This document shows, piece by piece, positions 48,488-58,030 of a DNA stretch of 64,000 bases; the first letter of the stretch is position 1, and the number at the start of each line of letters is the position of its first letter. The notes beneath the pieces were generated by a model that had not been told where the DNA came from, searched no databases, and saw nothing but the letters and a program-made list of their open reading frames with translations. The position numbers and the translations under genes are program-made. Source of the DNA: Symbiodinium natans (lineage: Eukaryota; Sar; Dinophyceae; Suessiales; Symbiodiniaceae); contig CAJNDS010000732.1 in assembly GCA_905221605.1 (NCBI GenBank), positions 1 through 64,000 on the forward strand, read 5' to 3'.

Positions 48488-48547
48488 AGTTTAGGGTTTA
48501 GGGTTTAGGGTTTAGGGAACCCTAAACCCTAAACCCGAAACCCTAAA
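48488..48547. repeat. Head-to-head telomere-repeat junction
   Basis: Four TTTAGGG units reading left to right meet AACCCTAAACCCTAAACCC and a further CCCTAAA. The orientation (G-rich strand running into C-rich strand) is that of an end-to-end telomere fusion. The whole stretch is also a near-perfect hairpin. Confidence 0.85.
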
Positions 48548-48926
48548 CAGTGTTTTTAGGGTTTGGGGCTGTAGGGTTCTTTAAGACTTAGGGGCGATAT
48601 TGCCAAGGCCCCAGGCATGTTCAGGCTCCAGGGTTTCAGGCTTTAGCGGGTTTGGGGTTTAGGGTTCAGCAGTTATACCTGGCTAGGGCATTTTGGGGCT
48701 GAGGTTTACACAGGATTTGGGATGTTTTTGTTTTCTTTCTTTTTTATGTGGGAGGGGGGGGGGGGTGGTGTCGAGTTTTGAGGTTTCGGGCGCAGGATTT
48801 GGGAGGTTTTCTTTCGTTTAGGGTTCATAGCACGTTTGGGGTGTTTAGGCTGAGGGTTTGCTTTGGATGTTGACGGTTTACAACCCTAAACACCAAACCC
48901 TAAACCTTAGCCCATGATTTTTTGGA
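48548..48926. other. Degenerate TTTAGGG-like G/T-rich sequence
   Basis: Scattered TTTAGGG, TTTGGGG and AACCCTAAA words, a G-rich run near 48750-48765, and no coding frame. Confidence 0.6.
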
Positions 48927-49009
48927 TTGGGATGTTCCCCCTTATACTAACTAACAGTCTTTTATAGGGGGTACTGCAATACTCATTAAAGACTGGGGGA
49001 ACATCCCAA
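48927..49009. mobile_element. Miniature inverted-repeat element, copy 1
   Basis: Perfect 15-bp terminal inverted repeats (TTGGGATGTTCCCCC at 48927-48941, GGGGGAACATCCCAA at 48995-49009) enclose 53 bases that include TAGGGGGTACT and a nested AGTCTTT/AAAGACT pair. The related copy at 60.6 kb shares the ends, CCCCCTTATA and TAGGGGGTACT. It has no coding capacity, so it would be moved by an enzyme from elsewhere. Confidence 0.7.
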
Positions 49010-49157
49010 CTTCTAGGTACCCTAAACACTCCACCCTAACACTTAACCCTAAACCGGCTTATGGTTTTTTAGGTATTTGGTGGCTTGGGGTTCTCGGGGT
49101 TCTAGGATTCTCGGGGTTCTAGGATGTTTCGGGACGCGGGGGCGCCTCCAGCTATAG

Positions 49158-49355
49158 TACGCACGGCCTCGGGAGGACATTCGCATGCTGAAGAGTCAAA
49201 AGCCTTGCAAGGGACGGGGAACACCTAAAAACCAAACCCCTTATTGTATCCATGGCCAGAACATCAGTCCATCACTATCATTGGTACGGACGCTGTTCCG
49301 CTGTGAACAAGCAGTAAATTCTGGGTGTCCAACCCCACTACGCCAGGGCAGGGGA
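49158..49355 (+). repeat. 198-bp dispersed repeat, copy A
   Basis: Begins TACGCACGGCCTCGGGAGGAC and runs to the start of a retrotransposon fragment. A copy about 90% identical lies at 52360-52559 in the same orientation. Function unknown; it could be an untranslated end of the neighbouring non-LTR element. Confidence 0.85.
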
Positions 49356-49764
49356 TCCCCATTTGGCAGGGTGCCCAAATCGCCATGGACGCCACGATCG
49401 TGAGCCCAGTCCGACGGGATGGCCTGCCCCGACCCCGAGCCGACCAACAGCCGGGCCTCGCGCAAGAACAGGCGGTCGACCGTAAGCATCGGGCTAACCC
49501 GGAATTGCGACTAGCCCGTCGCTGCGGATTGGTCGTCTTCGGCGTTGAAATAGCACACGCACATTCTTGCGACTGCTCGCGTGGGCACGTGCTCAGCGGG
49601 CTGCATGGCACGCGGCGGGAGCGATACAAGCGCTGTGCCGACGCTGGATGGCCCTCGCGTCGTTCGCAGCGCTCCGGGCTGGGCGGTCGGACAAGGGAGC
49701 GAAAAAGAACTAAACCCTTCCCAGCCCACGCAGCACTTTTCACGGCACAGCAGCGTGACGAGTG
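49345..49764 (+). pseudogene. Non-LTR element family 1: C-terminal endonuclease-like fragment
   Basis: The plus frame reads IPIWQGAQIAMDATIVSPV, then ELRLARRCGLVVFGVEI, matching the carboxyl region of a dinoflagellate non-LTR retrotransposon as I recall it; the D-T-T/S-P strand after a V-(A/C)-N-G strand resembles the restriction-like endonuclease of R2/NeSL-type elements. After FGVEI about 20 bases present in the 52.6-kb copy are missing and the frame is lost. The fragment is plus-oriented, opposite to its upstream partner at 49762-50104. Confidence 0.65.
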
Positions 49765-50104
49765 ATCTCCGGCTGGCCGTTGGCGACCACCTCAATGCGG
49801 CATCCGTCGCTCACGGGCGCGTCGAGGTTAGGTCGCGGAGCGCGACGTGCGAGGCTACCCGGGCGCCCGCTTCCTTGCAGATCCTTGCAGATGCGAGCTG
49901 CCGCACTTTCCAATGCACGCCAACTTGCCCGCAGGCTGAGCGGTGGTCGCCATGCTCGTCTAGGCCACCTCCACAGGAGCAGCGCGTTGGGGTAAGCGGG
50001 AGGGGCAGGCGGAGTCTGCGCAGCAGCAGAGCTCGGTACTCGTCGTCGGCATCCGGGTGTCGGCCCTCGTCGAGACGTTCTGCTGCCATCCGGGATGTTG
50101 CCAT
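49762..50104 (-). pseudogene. Non-LTR element family 1: zinc-finger fragment, inverted
   Basis: On minus, LRLPLPLTPTRCSCGGGLDE, then HGDHRSAC, then ICKEAGARVASHVALRDL give a C-x-C...H-x2-x-C zinc knuckle followed by the basic strand that precedes the endonuclease, then EVVANG just before the fragment ends. In an intact element this would run straight into the segment now found in plus orientation at 49345-49764. Confidence 0.7.
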
Positions 50105-50264
50105 CAGGGCGGACGGGTGTGTGTTTAGTCCAATCAGGAAGATCGTCTACAGCAATGTTGGTGGATGGATCTGTCGTGACCAGTGCACATCAACGGCAAG
50201 CAACCAGCAAACCGCCGTTATCCCATGCCTTACCCCAACTTAATGTTGTCAGGGCCAAAGGCTC

Positions 50265-50660
50265 TTGTCGCCAGGTCGGGAGGGCGACGCCCGTTTGAAG
50301 CACGCAGCAGATTCGCGATGCACTAGGCCTTTGATGTTGGGAAAACACATTGACGTTGACAAGCTGGTGTGGTTGGAAAGGAAATACCGTCAGGCCGTCT
50401 CGCAGTTGGGGCCTGGCGAATCGCTCATGGCTTTCCTGGACGACCTTTACGTCCTCCTGCCGAAACCTGCCCGGGCGCGAACCGCTATGGACCTCGTCAC
50501 AGGCAACGTTGAGGCCCACATCGGAATCGCCGTGGGTGGTCCGCCGCTGCCCGGGGTCGCCGATTTGGGCCCTCAGGCTTGGCGTGGCAAAAGGCCCTTC
50601 GTGGCTTTGGGCACCCGCATCGGCACGCCGGAGTATGTCCGGCCCGCGCACGTCCAAGGC
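50265..50660 (+). pseudogene. Non-LTR element family 1: reverse transcriptase fragment
   Basis: The plus frame reads VSQLGPGESLMAFLDDLYVL and then KRPFVALGTRIGTPEYV. FLDD is the reverse transcriptase catalytic strand (usually F/YxDD) with the alternative Leu, as in the dinoflagellate family I recall. Only the palm C-motif and the following thumb start remain. Orientation is opposite to the next downstream domain (50660-51421). Confidence 0.7.
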
Positions 50661-51421
50661 CTGTGTGGCCGACCGCCTGCTGCACGGAGACGGAGAGCAC
50701 GCTCCACCAGCGACGGGCCCATGCTGTTCGCGCAGGGGCCCTCATGCCGGGTGGGGCGCGGTGTGCGCGGAGGGCGACCAGGCGCCGAACCAGCTTCACC
50801 GCGTCCTCGTGCCACCGCCGGGTGGGCTGGCTCCTTGGACGACGAGCTCCCACGAGGGCACGTCTGCCCACCCTTCCGCCTCTAGCAGGCTGCGTGCCTC
50901 CGAGGCCGCCTGTAGGCACGCCATCAGTTAAGCAGCGGGCGGCCCACTGTGCAAAAGCGGGACAGCGCTCGCGGAGCACCGTAAGGGCATCTGCCCAGGC
51001 GGCCCAATACGCGGCGGCGGAATGCGCGGCGGCGGTGACGCGCGTGGCCTGTGAAACGCCCAAGCCTAGCCTCCTAGGATAGCGGGGAGCAGGGCTATGC
51101 ATGCCTCATTCTCCGCGGGCGAGCTCAGACGCGCCTGCAAGGTACCCCATATGGCTGTCTCGTGCCGCTGCGTACGGCGCGATGAGGTCGGGCGGAACCA
51201 TCCTCAGCTCGTGGTCTGCCCGCGGCGCTGCGCAAAAGCTGAGAGGAGCCACGGCAGGTCGGGCAACAGGGGGAGCTGGCAGAGCAACGCATCTTCAATT
51301 TCGAGCTTTTCCACGCCGCGGTGCGGAGCTGCATGAGGTTCTGGCTCTTGCTGACGCGGAGGGACCGAGCCGCCTGCCGCTGTGTTGAGCGTCGGAGACA
51401 GCTGCTGACGTAAAAAGGCAT
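50660..51421 (-). pseudogene. Non-LTR element family 1: post-RT region, inverted
   Basis: On minus, in order, LEIEDALLCQLPLLPDLPWL (about 51330), RRLGLGVSQATR (about 51065), SAAAYWAAWADAL, CPAFAQWAARCL, and finally ARTAWARRWWSVLSVSVQQA near 50690. The first four are the conserved region after the reverse transcriptase; the last resembles the extreme C-terminus. High GC and many frame changes. The region lacks any intact domain. Confidence 0.65.
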
Positions 51422-51521
51422 CTGAAAAAATCGACATTTTGCAAAGACATACTACCGTTGATTTGGTTTCGAAGATGCTATGCCGCAAACATTTACTTGT
51501 ACACAAATTCATCAAACTCTG

Positions 51522-51603
51522 ACCGCCATGACCCTTGGCCGTTCACGGACCCGACTCTTGCAACCGCCATGACCCTTGGCCGTTCACGGACCCGACTCTT
51601 GCA
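51522..51603 (+). repeat. 41-bp perfect tandem duplication
   Basis: A unit beginning ACCGCCATGACCCTTGGCC occurs twice head to tail (51522-51562, 51563-51603). Confidence 0.95.
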
Positions 51604-51759
51604 ATTACAGGTGTGGCAGGTTTAGCATGGTTTAGCGTTGCTATCGATGACAAAAAGAAGCAGCAGCGGATATTGCGACAGGGTCACATATCGCACCCGA
51701 TCGCGATAATAGTTCAGAAACGCGCGCTACAGAAAACCAATTACCGCCACCCACTACCG

Positions 51760-51888
51760 CTAGGCTCAGGGCTTGTCCGCGACGCAAGGCGCATCAAGGT
51801 CGTGTGCAACGCGCTCGGTTTGTGGCACGGAGCGCATCTCGATGCCACCCTGGTCAGCCCAGTGCTGTTTTGGAGACTCGTCTCCTAA
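51760..51888 (+). pseudogene. Third copy of the family-1 endonuclease motif
   Basis: RRIKVVCNALGLWHGAHLDA followed by TLVSPVL matches the V-x-N-G...W-x-G-A...D-A-T-L/I-V-S-P-V motif of the fragments at 49.35 and 52.6 kb. Only about 40 codons remain before a stop at 51886-51888. Confidence 0.6.
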
Positions 51889-52359
51889 AACTTTATAGGC
51901 GTGCAATGCTTCGTTCGAAGCTCGTTTTTCGAAAGGTTTGTGTGTGCGTGATCTTGATGCTCATGGAGATGTAAACATTCTGACTGTGAGTATTTTGGAA
52001 TTTTTCAGCATGCTTATCAGACACTGGAATTGAACTGAGCGCATCTCCCGCGGTCCTCTCAAGTTTGGGAAGGGGAAGTTTAGTCGCACAGGGTCTGAAA
52101 AATTCTTTTGATGCGTGTTCTTGGAGGCCCTGTGGGCTCATGGATTTGTACCGACTTGTGGCTGTGCCATCAAAGAAGAAAAGAGCGCTTGAGTCCTCAA
52201 ACATGCATGACTATACTTTTCTTTATGAGCCTTTTGAGATCACGATTGGATACCATTTTATGAGGATGAAGTTTGAATATGCTTCCCTGCGGTGATTAAT
52301 TTCCTTTGAGTTTCTCACCCTTTTCGGAAAGTTGCAATGGCTATAAGACGTGCGAGGGG
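51889..52359. other. Unassigned spacer
   Basis: AT-richer sequence between two retrotransposon patches with no recognisable frame. Confidence 0.5.
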
Positions 52360-52559
52360 TACGCACAGCCTCGGGAGGACATTCGCATGCTGAAGAGTCA
52401 AAAGCCTTGCAAGGGACGGGGAACGCCTAAAAGCCCAACCCTTTCTTGTATCCATGGCCAGAACATCAGTCCATCGCTATCCTTGGTACGGACGCTGTTC
52501 CGCTTGTGAACAAGCGGTAAAATCTAGGTGTCCAGCCCCACTACGACAGCGCAGGGGAT
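52360..52559 (+). repeat. 198-bp dispersed repeat, copy B
   Basis: Begins TACGCACAGCCTCGGGAGGAC; about 90% identical to copy A at 49158-49355, same orientation. Both copies end at CAGGGGAT, where a family-1 endonuclease fragment begins, but in opposite orientations in the two places. Confidence 0.85.
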
Positions 52560-52562
52560 GCC

Positions 52563-52930
52563 GGAGATCAGAGAAGTGCTGCGTGGGCTGGGAAGGGTTT
52601 AGATATTTTTCCCCTCCTTGTCCGACCACCCAGCCCGGAGCGCTGCGAACGATGCGAGGGCCATCCAGCGTCGGCACAGCGCTTGTCTCGCTCCCGCCGC
52701 GTGCCGTGCAGCCCGCTGAGCACGTGCCCACGCGAGCAGTCGCAAGAATGTGCGTGTGCTGAGGCTGACACGCCCCGCAATTTCAACGCCGAAGACGACC
52801 AATCGGCAGCGACGGGCCAGTCGCAATTCCGGGTTAGCCCGATGCTTACGGTCGACCGCCGGGTCCAACCGAGGCGCTGGTCGGGGGAGAGACGGTCCGC
52901 TTGGCGTGCGTGCAACGGGGTATCTTGTGG
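52563..52930 (-). pseudogene. Non-LTR element family 1: endonuclease fragment, inverted copy
   Basis: On minus, DRKHRANPELRLARRCRLVV, FGVEIAGRVSLSTRTFLRLL and RQALCRRWMALASFAALRAG match the C-terminal region at 49.35-49.76 kb but with about 20 extra bases that keep the frame, so this copy is closer to the ancestor. It directly abuts a different reverse transcriptase on plus (52930 onward). Confidence 0.7.
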
Positions 52931-54100
52931 TTCCTCTTGTCAAAATGTCGTGGTCAAACTTCTTTTATATGCAGATGATATAGGAATTTTCAGTGACAAC
53001 CCTGCCGACCTGCAGCAAGCTCTTTTTTTTTTTTTGACGCAGCCCATGCTTGGGTCATGTCTTGGCGATGTCGCGGTCGTGGACGCGCTCCTGCACCTGT
53101 TTTCTTCTTAGGTGGCCAGCTTTTGCCTCGTGTCAAAGCTTACACATATTTAGGGGTTGCTTTGCACGACAAATTGTCTTGGAAAGCGCACATTGACCAG
53201 TTGCTTGCGCGTGGCGAGCGCAAAATGGCTGCGTGTCTGTTTTGGACGGGGTTTGCAGACCTTCCACTTTCCTTCGTGGAACGCATGTTTCAGACTTATG
53301 TGCACCCATCCGTCTGTTTCGGGTTGGAGTTTGTTCCGGCAGGCCCGCAAACAGCACGATTTCAGACTCGTGTACTTCAGCGGGGTCGTCGGCTTCTCGG
53401 TTGGCCACGGGGTTCACCTGAAACCATTCGTCTTATCCGGGCAGCTGGTTTGTGGGCTCGAGTTTGCCCCAGGGTTGTTTTGCAGGGCGGCTCGCGCACT
53501 TTGCTGACCAACGCCCTTCATCTTGGGTCTCATGTGTTGCACGTGACTTGAGTTGCGCGGGTGTGCCACATCCAGTTGAGTGGGGTGTTCACTCCGGCTG
53601 TGCGCAAGGCGTGGTAAAGCGGTGGTTGAAGCACGCCCAGTTGCTTTTAACTGGTAGGTCTAATGCAACTTATGCCTCCGGTTTGAACCACGTGGATAGC
53701 TTGCAGTCATACTCCCAGTGGCAGCCGGTGCCGCGTTTGCACCTCATTGTGTATAGTAGCAACAATCAGATTCATCATGTTCGTTACTGGGGTCTGGCTC
53801 GGTGTGGCCATCATGACTTCGCGGATGGCAGGTCCGCCCGTCACCGCGGAAACACCTCTAATGCCCCTTGCTGCGTTTGAGCATCTTGTGTTGACTCCCT
53901 CGCACACGCATTGGTAGAATGCCCTGCTCATCATCAAGCACGCAGTCGCTGGCGACTGCAAACCTCTGGACGGCGCGTCCTTTCGTTGCACACATTGTTT
54001 TCCACGGACCCGGCTGTCAACACTGCCAGAAACATTGAGTGCAACATTGCATTCGTTGGCCGTGTGTGCCATGCAGCTGCCGCGTGTGAAATGTGACCTG
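52930..54100 (+). pseudogene. Non-LTR retrotransposon family 2: RT, thumb and zinc-knuckle end
   Basis: The plus strand reads VKLLLYADDIGIFSDNPADL (YADD catalytic strand of reverse transcriptase, about 52955), then a T13 run at 53023-53035, then in another frame FFLGGQLLPRVKAYTYLGVA and LSWKAHIDQLLARGERK, the region after the palm in LINE-type elements. Later frames give RYWGLARCGHHDFADG (about 53790) and VECPAHHQARSRWR (53911), a C/H zinc-knuckle end as found at the C-terminus of many LINEs. At least four frame changes. The upstream part of the reverse transcriptase and any endonuclease are missing, cut off at the junction near 52925. Confidence 0.8.
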
Positions 54101-56389
54101 AGCTGTAGGAACCAGACAACCTTTCCGAACTTTGAACTTCGTTTTTGGCACGCTGTTGTTATTCTTGCATCGTATTTTGTTGTCGCCGCGTATGGTGATC
54201 CTGTTACGTCATGTATTATGTTTCACTTTCTGACCATAACACATGGTCGGTCGAAGACAAGTCTCTCTGACAGCATGCTCTGACGGGAGATGTGATCGTG
54301 GGGGCCAACACCGTCGCTTGCCGGCATTCGCGGCCGCCGTCCGAAGTCCTTCCTGATGTCACGGCCTGGTCGCACCGGCGTCGTGCAAGCCACGCTGCCG
54401 GCGCCGACACGAAGCATGCACGTCGCGGGCATGGCGGCTCTGGGGCTGCAGCGCCCGAGAGTCTCCGAAATCGGGCCTGCGAGGCCCCATGGCCTGCGCA
54501 CAAGCGCTGAGCCGGCAGGAACAGCGGGACACCTCGCTCGAACGTCATGCAGTCGCTTGCAGTGTGTGGAGCAAATCTGGACGGGTCCCAATTGGCGATT
54601 TACATCGATCGTTTGCGTGTGCATGAGTGAGTTATCAGATGGTCCTTCCTCCTTCGCTTCGAAAAGTGCGACGTTCCTATGATGGCTTGGACGGTTGTCC
54701 GTTGCACCAAACCGTCAAATGCCTCATGACGGAAGCGCTCGCGGCCTCCGAGTGAAAGTGCTGCGTAGCTCGCGAGCATGCTCCATCGCCGGCGCGCACG
54801 TTCGACCCCCGGTTGTGAGGAGTGCCGTCCTTTGAGCACCCCAACAAAACTTTCGTTGCAACTTCCGTAAGGAATAAGAAGCAGCAGGTGCGGTGTCAAC
54901 GATCGGGGCGGTGCTTGTGGGCCCTTGGCGCTGATTAGTGTGTCACGGCGCACCACAGCGGCGGCAGGCAATTGGGAACGGATCGGCGGCTTTCTCCTGG
55001 CTCAAGTCAAGGTCTAACTTGCACGTCATGCATCGGAGTCAAGCAAGCGCCCTGAGCCTGTGGTGGTCGCAGACTACGGTGCAGTTAAAAGTTCAAGGCA
55101 AGTTAAAGAGAAAAGCCAAGCCATCCCAGCTGCAGCTTCTAAAGGGCACTTAGCGCTAGCTGTGGTATCCTTCCCGGCATGCTGTCAGCCTCCCAGCGGC
55201 GCTGATTGCGATCCAGGATATCGTTGAAGTTCTTCATGGAAACATGACTTGACGCCTTTTCCACAACGTCGCACCAAGATCGGGAGTTGCATTTGTTTTG
55301 CGGGCGTCCCAGGATGAGTGATTCTTGTGACAGAAATGTAAAATTTGTCGCATTGAGTTTCATTTCCAGAAATTAAAGCATATCAATGGACAGGCTGACC
55401 AGGACTTTAACATCGAATACTTGCTGAAATGGAGCAAGCCTTGTCCGCCTTGCAGGCTTGGAGTGTTGGTATTTCGATCCATCCCTCCACGTACATGCAG
55501 GTAGGGATGAGCGGCAGAGAACATGCTGGTATGTGAGGCACTGTTTAGTTCGCCAGATCCGGCTACCAAAAAGGAAGCTGACGACACTTGCCTGCAAAAA
55601 GGTGTGATTATGGAGCAGAGAACCAATGACTTGACTACGTTGAACACTTTTGTTCGTGTAAGGAACTCCTTCACACATGATTTGTGAAACCCTGCGCCGC
55701 AAAACCTCAGCATCTCCAACCTTTCAAGGTGTCAGGAAGAGTCTTAAAATGTTTCCCGCAATTCCCGCGCACCAGCGCGGCGTTCTGTGGGACATTCTGT
55801 GGGCACTTTTTGGGTGGTTATTCTGGTGTTGTTGAGGCGTTTCTGACACAGTTCCAGCAGACGCCAGCGGCATGGGATGCCCGAGCCTTTTGAGGGGAGG
55901 AGCTGTGGGGGCTTTGTGTTTTGATCTGGCTTTGAATGGGGTTTGACGTGCATTGACAAGAAGCGGGAGCAGCTGCTGGAGGCAAAAGGAACTTAGGAGG
56001 TGGTAGGCCGGTTCGATTTGTTGGGATGAGGGTTTCCTTTGAAAATGCAGATTGAAGAGGTTCTTCTGCGAGACAAACGGCGAACATAGTGGTTCTCCAG
56101 GCCAACGCAAAAAGAAACTACTAACTGAGATTTAATCTCAAGATGCTCCATCAGAACCTTAACTGTGCAACAGGTTCCTGCGAACATGTGAGGTTCTCTT
56201 ATGAGAATAGGCAAAATAGACGTTTTCCTATTGCAAATGTAGAGATCGCGTGCAAACATGAAACGAGCGGACAAACAGGTGGGCCCATATTCTACTCAGG
56301 CGTAGACATAGAAAGAAGGTGGTCGGCCGAACGTCAGGCTTTTCTTTTGATGAGGATGTTGTTCCTTTCGCGCTTGGATGTTTTTTTAG
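54101..56389. other. Unassigned; possible further retrotransposon debris
   Basis: 54.2-54.9 kb is GC-rich like the family-1 fragments, and minus near 54790 reads RARRRWSMLASYAALS, resembling RRWMALASFAAL of the 52.6-kb fragment, so a degraded C-terminal piece may lie there. 55-56.3 kb is lower in GC with no recognisable frame. Confidence 0.4.
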
Positions 56390-56818
56390 GGATTGGATTC
56401 GGAGCACACGGGTCAGTGTTTAAAGGGGCCACGACATTATACAAAAAGGTGCGACTTCTGACAAGTCCTTTGTGATTTCGCATGTGTGCTCAGGTATCAG
56501 ACAAGCTTTTAAGCGCAGCTGATGTTCCACTGATGGAGTACCGTTTTTTCGGTGTGCCAGCCCCAGCTATTTGCCCCAGCTAGTTTGTGCGTTCGAAGCA
56601 GGGGGTGTGCAAGGTTCCAGCAGGTTCCAGACCAACAGCTTTTGGTGTGTTCGAAGTCCCAACTTTCTCGTCTAGCAAATGATGCCGAGGCGCAGACAAT
56701 GCGAACAAAAGTCCAGTTCGACTTTTACGAGCTCCCAGTGGAGAGCTACGGCGCCCTCCGGGATTCGATGTTGAACCACATCGACAGGCGGTTGGGTTCG
56801 ATCAAATTTGGATTTTGA
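56390..56818 (+). CDS. Candidate three-exon 3' part of a gene
   Basis: A phase-consistent plus chain: 56390-56448 after a TTTTTTTAG acceptor (IGFGAHGSVFKGATTLYKK) to AAG before GTGCGA; 56494-56553 after CTCAG (VSDKLLSAADVPLMEYRFFG) to before GTGCCA; 56624-56818 after CAGCAG to the stop TGA (contains KVQFDFYELPVESYGALRDS, ends RRLGSIKFGF). The first block resembles a kinase glycine-rich loop (G-x-G-x-x-G-x-V), but no VAIK lysine or other kinase motif follows before the stop about 120 residues on, so I do not call a kinase. Introns of 45 and 70 bases are short for a dinoflagellate, which lowers confidence. Upstream exons not found. Confidence 0.4.
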
Positions 56819-57150
56819 AGGGCAGCATGTGAGGTCAGGTCGGCCTGCATGGGCATTTCCCATGCCATGGACGGTGTGACAGTGCATTCTCGAGACATGC
56901 CAAAGGCAAATCAGGCAGGAACCGCCCTTATGATACCTAATGCTTCAAATGCTGCTGCAGGTTTCGAGCCGCAGAGCACCAGCCCATTCACACGCAGCTG
57001 GCCATTGTGCCGGGCTCATGCAACCAATCGACCTTCCATCCTTGAGAAGCTTCGCACTCACATAGTCCTTGGGCCCCTCCTCCATCCTGTTTCCGGTTGT
57101 TAGCCGTTAGAGTTCTAGAGTTCCCTAGCAAGAAATAGCTGTTTTCTGAC

Positions 57151-57414
57151 ATGAACTTTGTTGGGGGGGCGAAGGCGGAGGCACGTTCCAAGCTACACTT
57201 GCATTTTGACATCGAAGGAGCTTTAAAGATTCGTGTTGTTCATGCTCTGGGTAAAAGCGCGCGCAGGGGATGTCCCCCCTCTTGGGCAGTTTTCTTGCAC
57301 TTTCTTTGGTTAGCTTTCCGGCTCCTATCGCTTTCGTTCTCCCGACCTGCTCTTTCCGGTCTTCTTCTGGGCTTCTGCCGAGGCATTGGCGGACTTGGCT
57401 ATCCAAATGGATAA
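57151..57414 (+). CDS. Candidate small gene or first exon
   Basis: An ATG at 57151 opens a frame of 87 codons starting MNFVGGAKAEARSKLHLHFD and continuing IEGALKIRVVHAL. GTAAAA follows at 57251 and a pyrimidine-rich AG acceptor at 57313, 63 bases later, so the frame stays open with or without splicing. Another acceptor (57378) would lead into a different frame reading ALADLAIQMDNAWHRPYMPA. Which reading is right is not decidable by eye. No domain recognised. Confidence 0.3.
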   Translation: MNFVGGAKAEARSKLHLHFDIEGALKIRVVHALGKSARRGCPPSWAVFLHFLWLAFRLLSLSFSRPALSGLLLGFCRGIGGLGYPNG

Positions 57415-57460
57415 TGCTTGGCACAGGCCTTACATGCCAGCAACTCTTGCACAGGGTCCC

Positions 57461-57545
57461 TTACACCCTTACACCCTTACACCCTTACACCCTTATACCC
57501 TTATACCCTTATACCTTTATACCCTGATACCCGTATACCCTTATA
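57461..57545 (+). repeat. CCCTTACA / CCCTTATA tandem repeat
   Basis: About ten 8-bp units, the first five CCCTTACA-like and the rest CCCTTATA-like with drift at the end. Confidence 0.95.
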
Positions 57546-57749
57546 GACCCCCCAAGACTGTACCAAACCCCAACGCGTCGCCTCAAGGCTGTGAAAGGCT
57601 GTCTCAAGAGCTCAGGCCCAACCCGATCGAGACGTTGTTCCAGCGCTTCGGCCAGACTCCACAGAGCTGGTTCACTTTGTTGGAGGCCGAGCGCATCAGG
57701 GCTTTCAAGCTTTGACAGCTGAACCGTCAACAACCCTGCCTAAAAACCT

Positions 57750-57750
<1 letters not shown>

Positions 57751-57787
<37 letters not shown>

Positions 57788-57822
57788 CAGACAGTGTGTG
57801 TGTGTGTGTGTGTGTGCGCGTG
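57751..57822 (+). repeat. GA then GT dinucleotide microsatellite
   Basis: (GA)n from 57752 passes through GACA words into (GT)n ending near 57818. Confidence 0.95.
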
Positions 57823-58030
57823 AACCGGATGGCTATGGACTTGGGTTGCCCAGAAATGGTCAATTTTCTGAAAGCCTTGGAACATCCACGCAAGATACAT
57901 TGAAGCTAAACGTGTTTCTCTACACTCGTCCCTGTTGCAGGGGGATCAGGGAGATCAGGGTATACAGATTCGGGTTTTGTCATGAGGGACGTGGAGTCCG
58001 AGCTGCGAGCTTGTGCTTGTTGCCAGCCAG

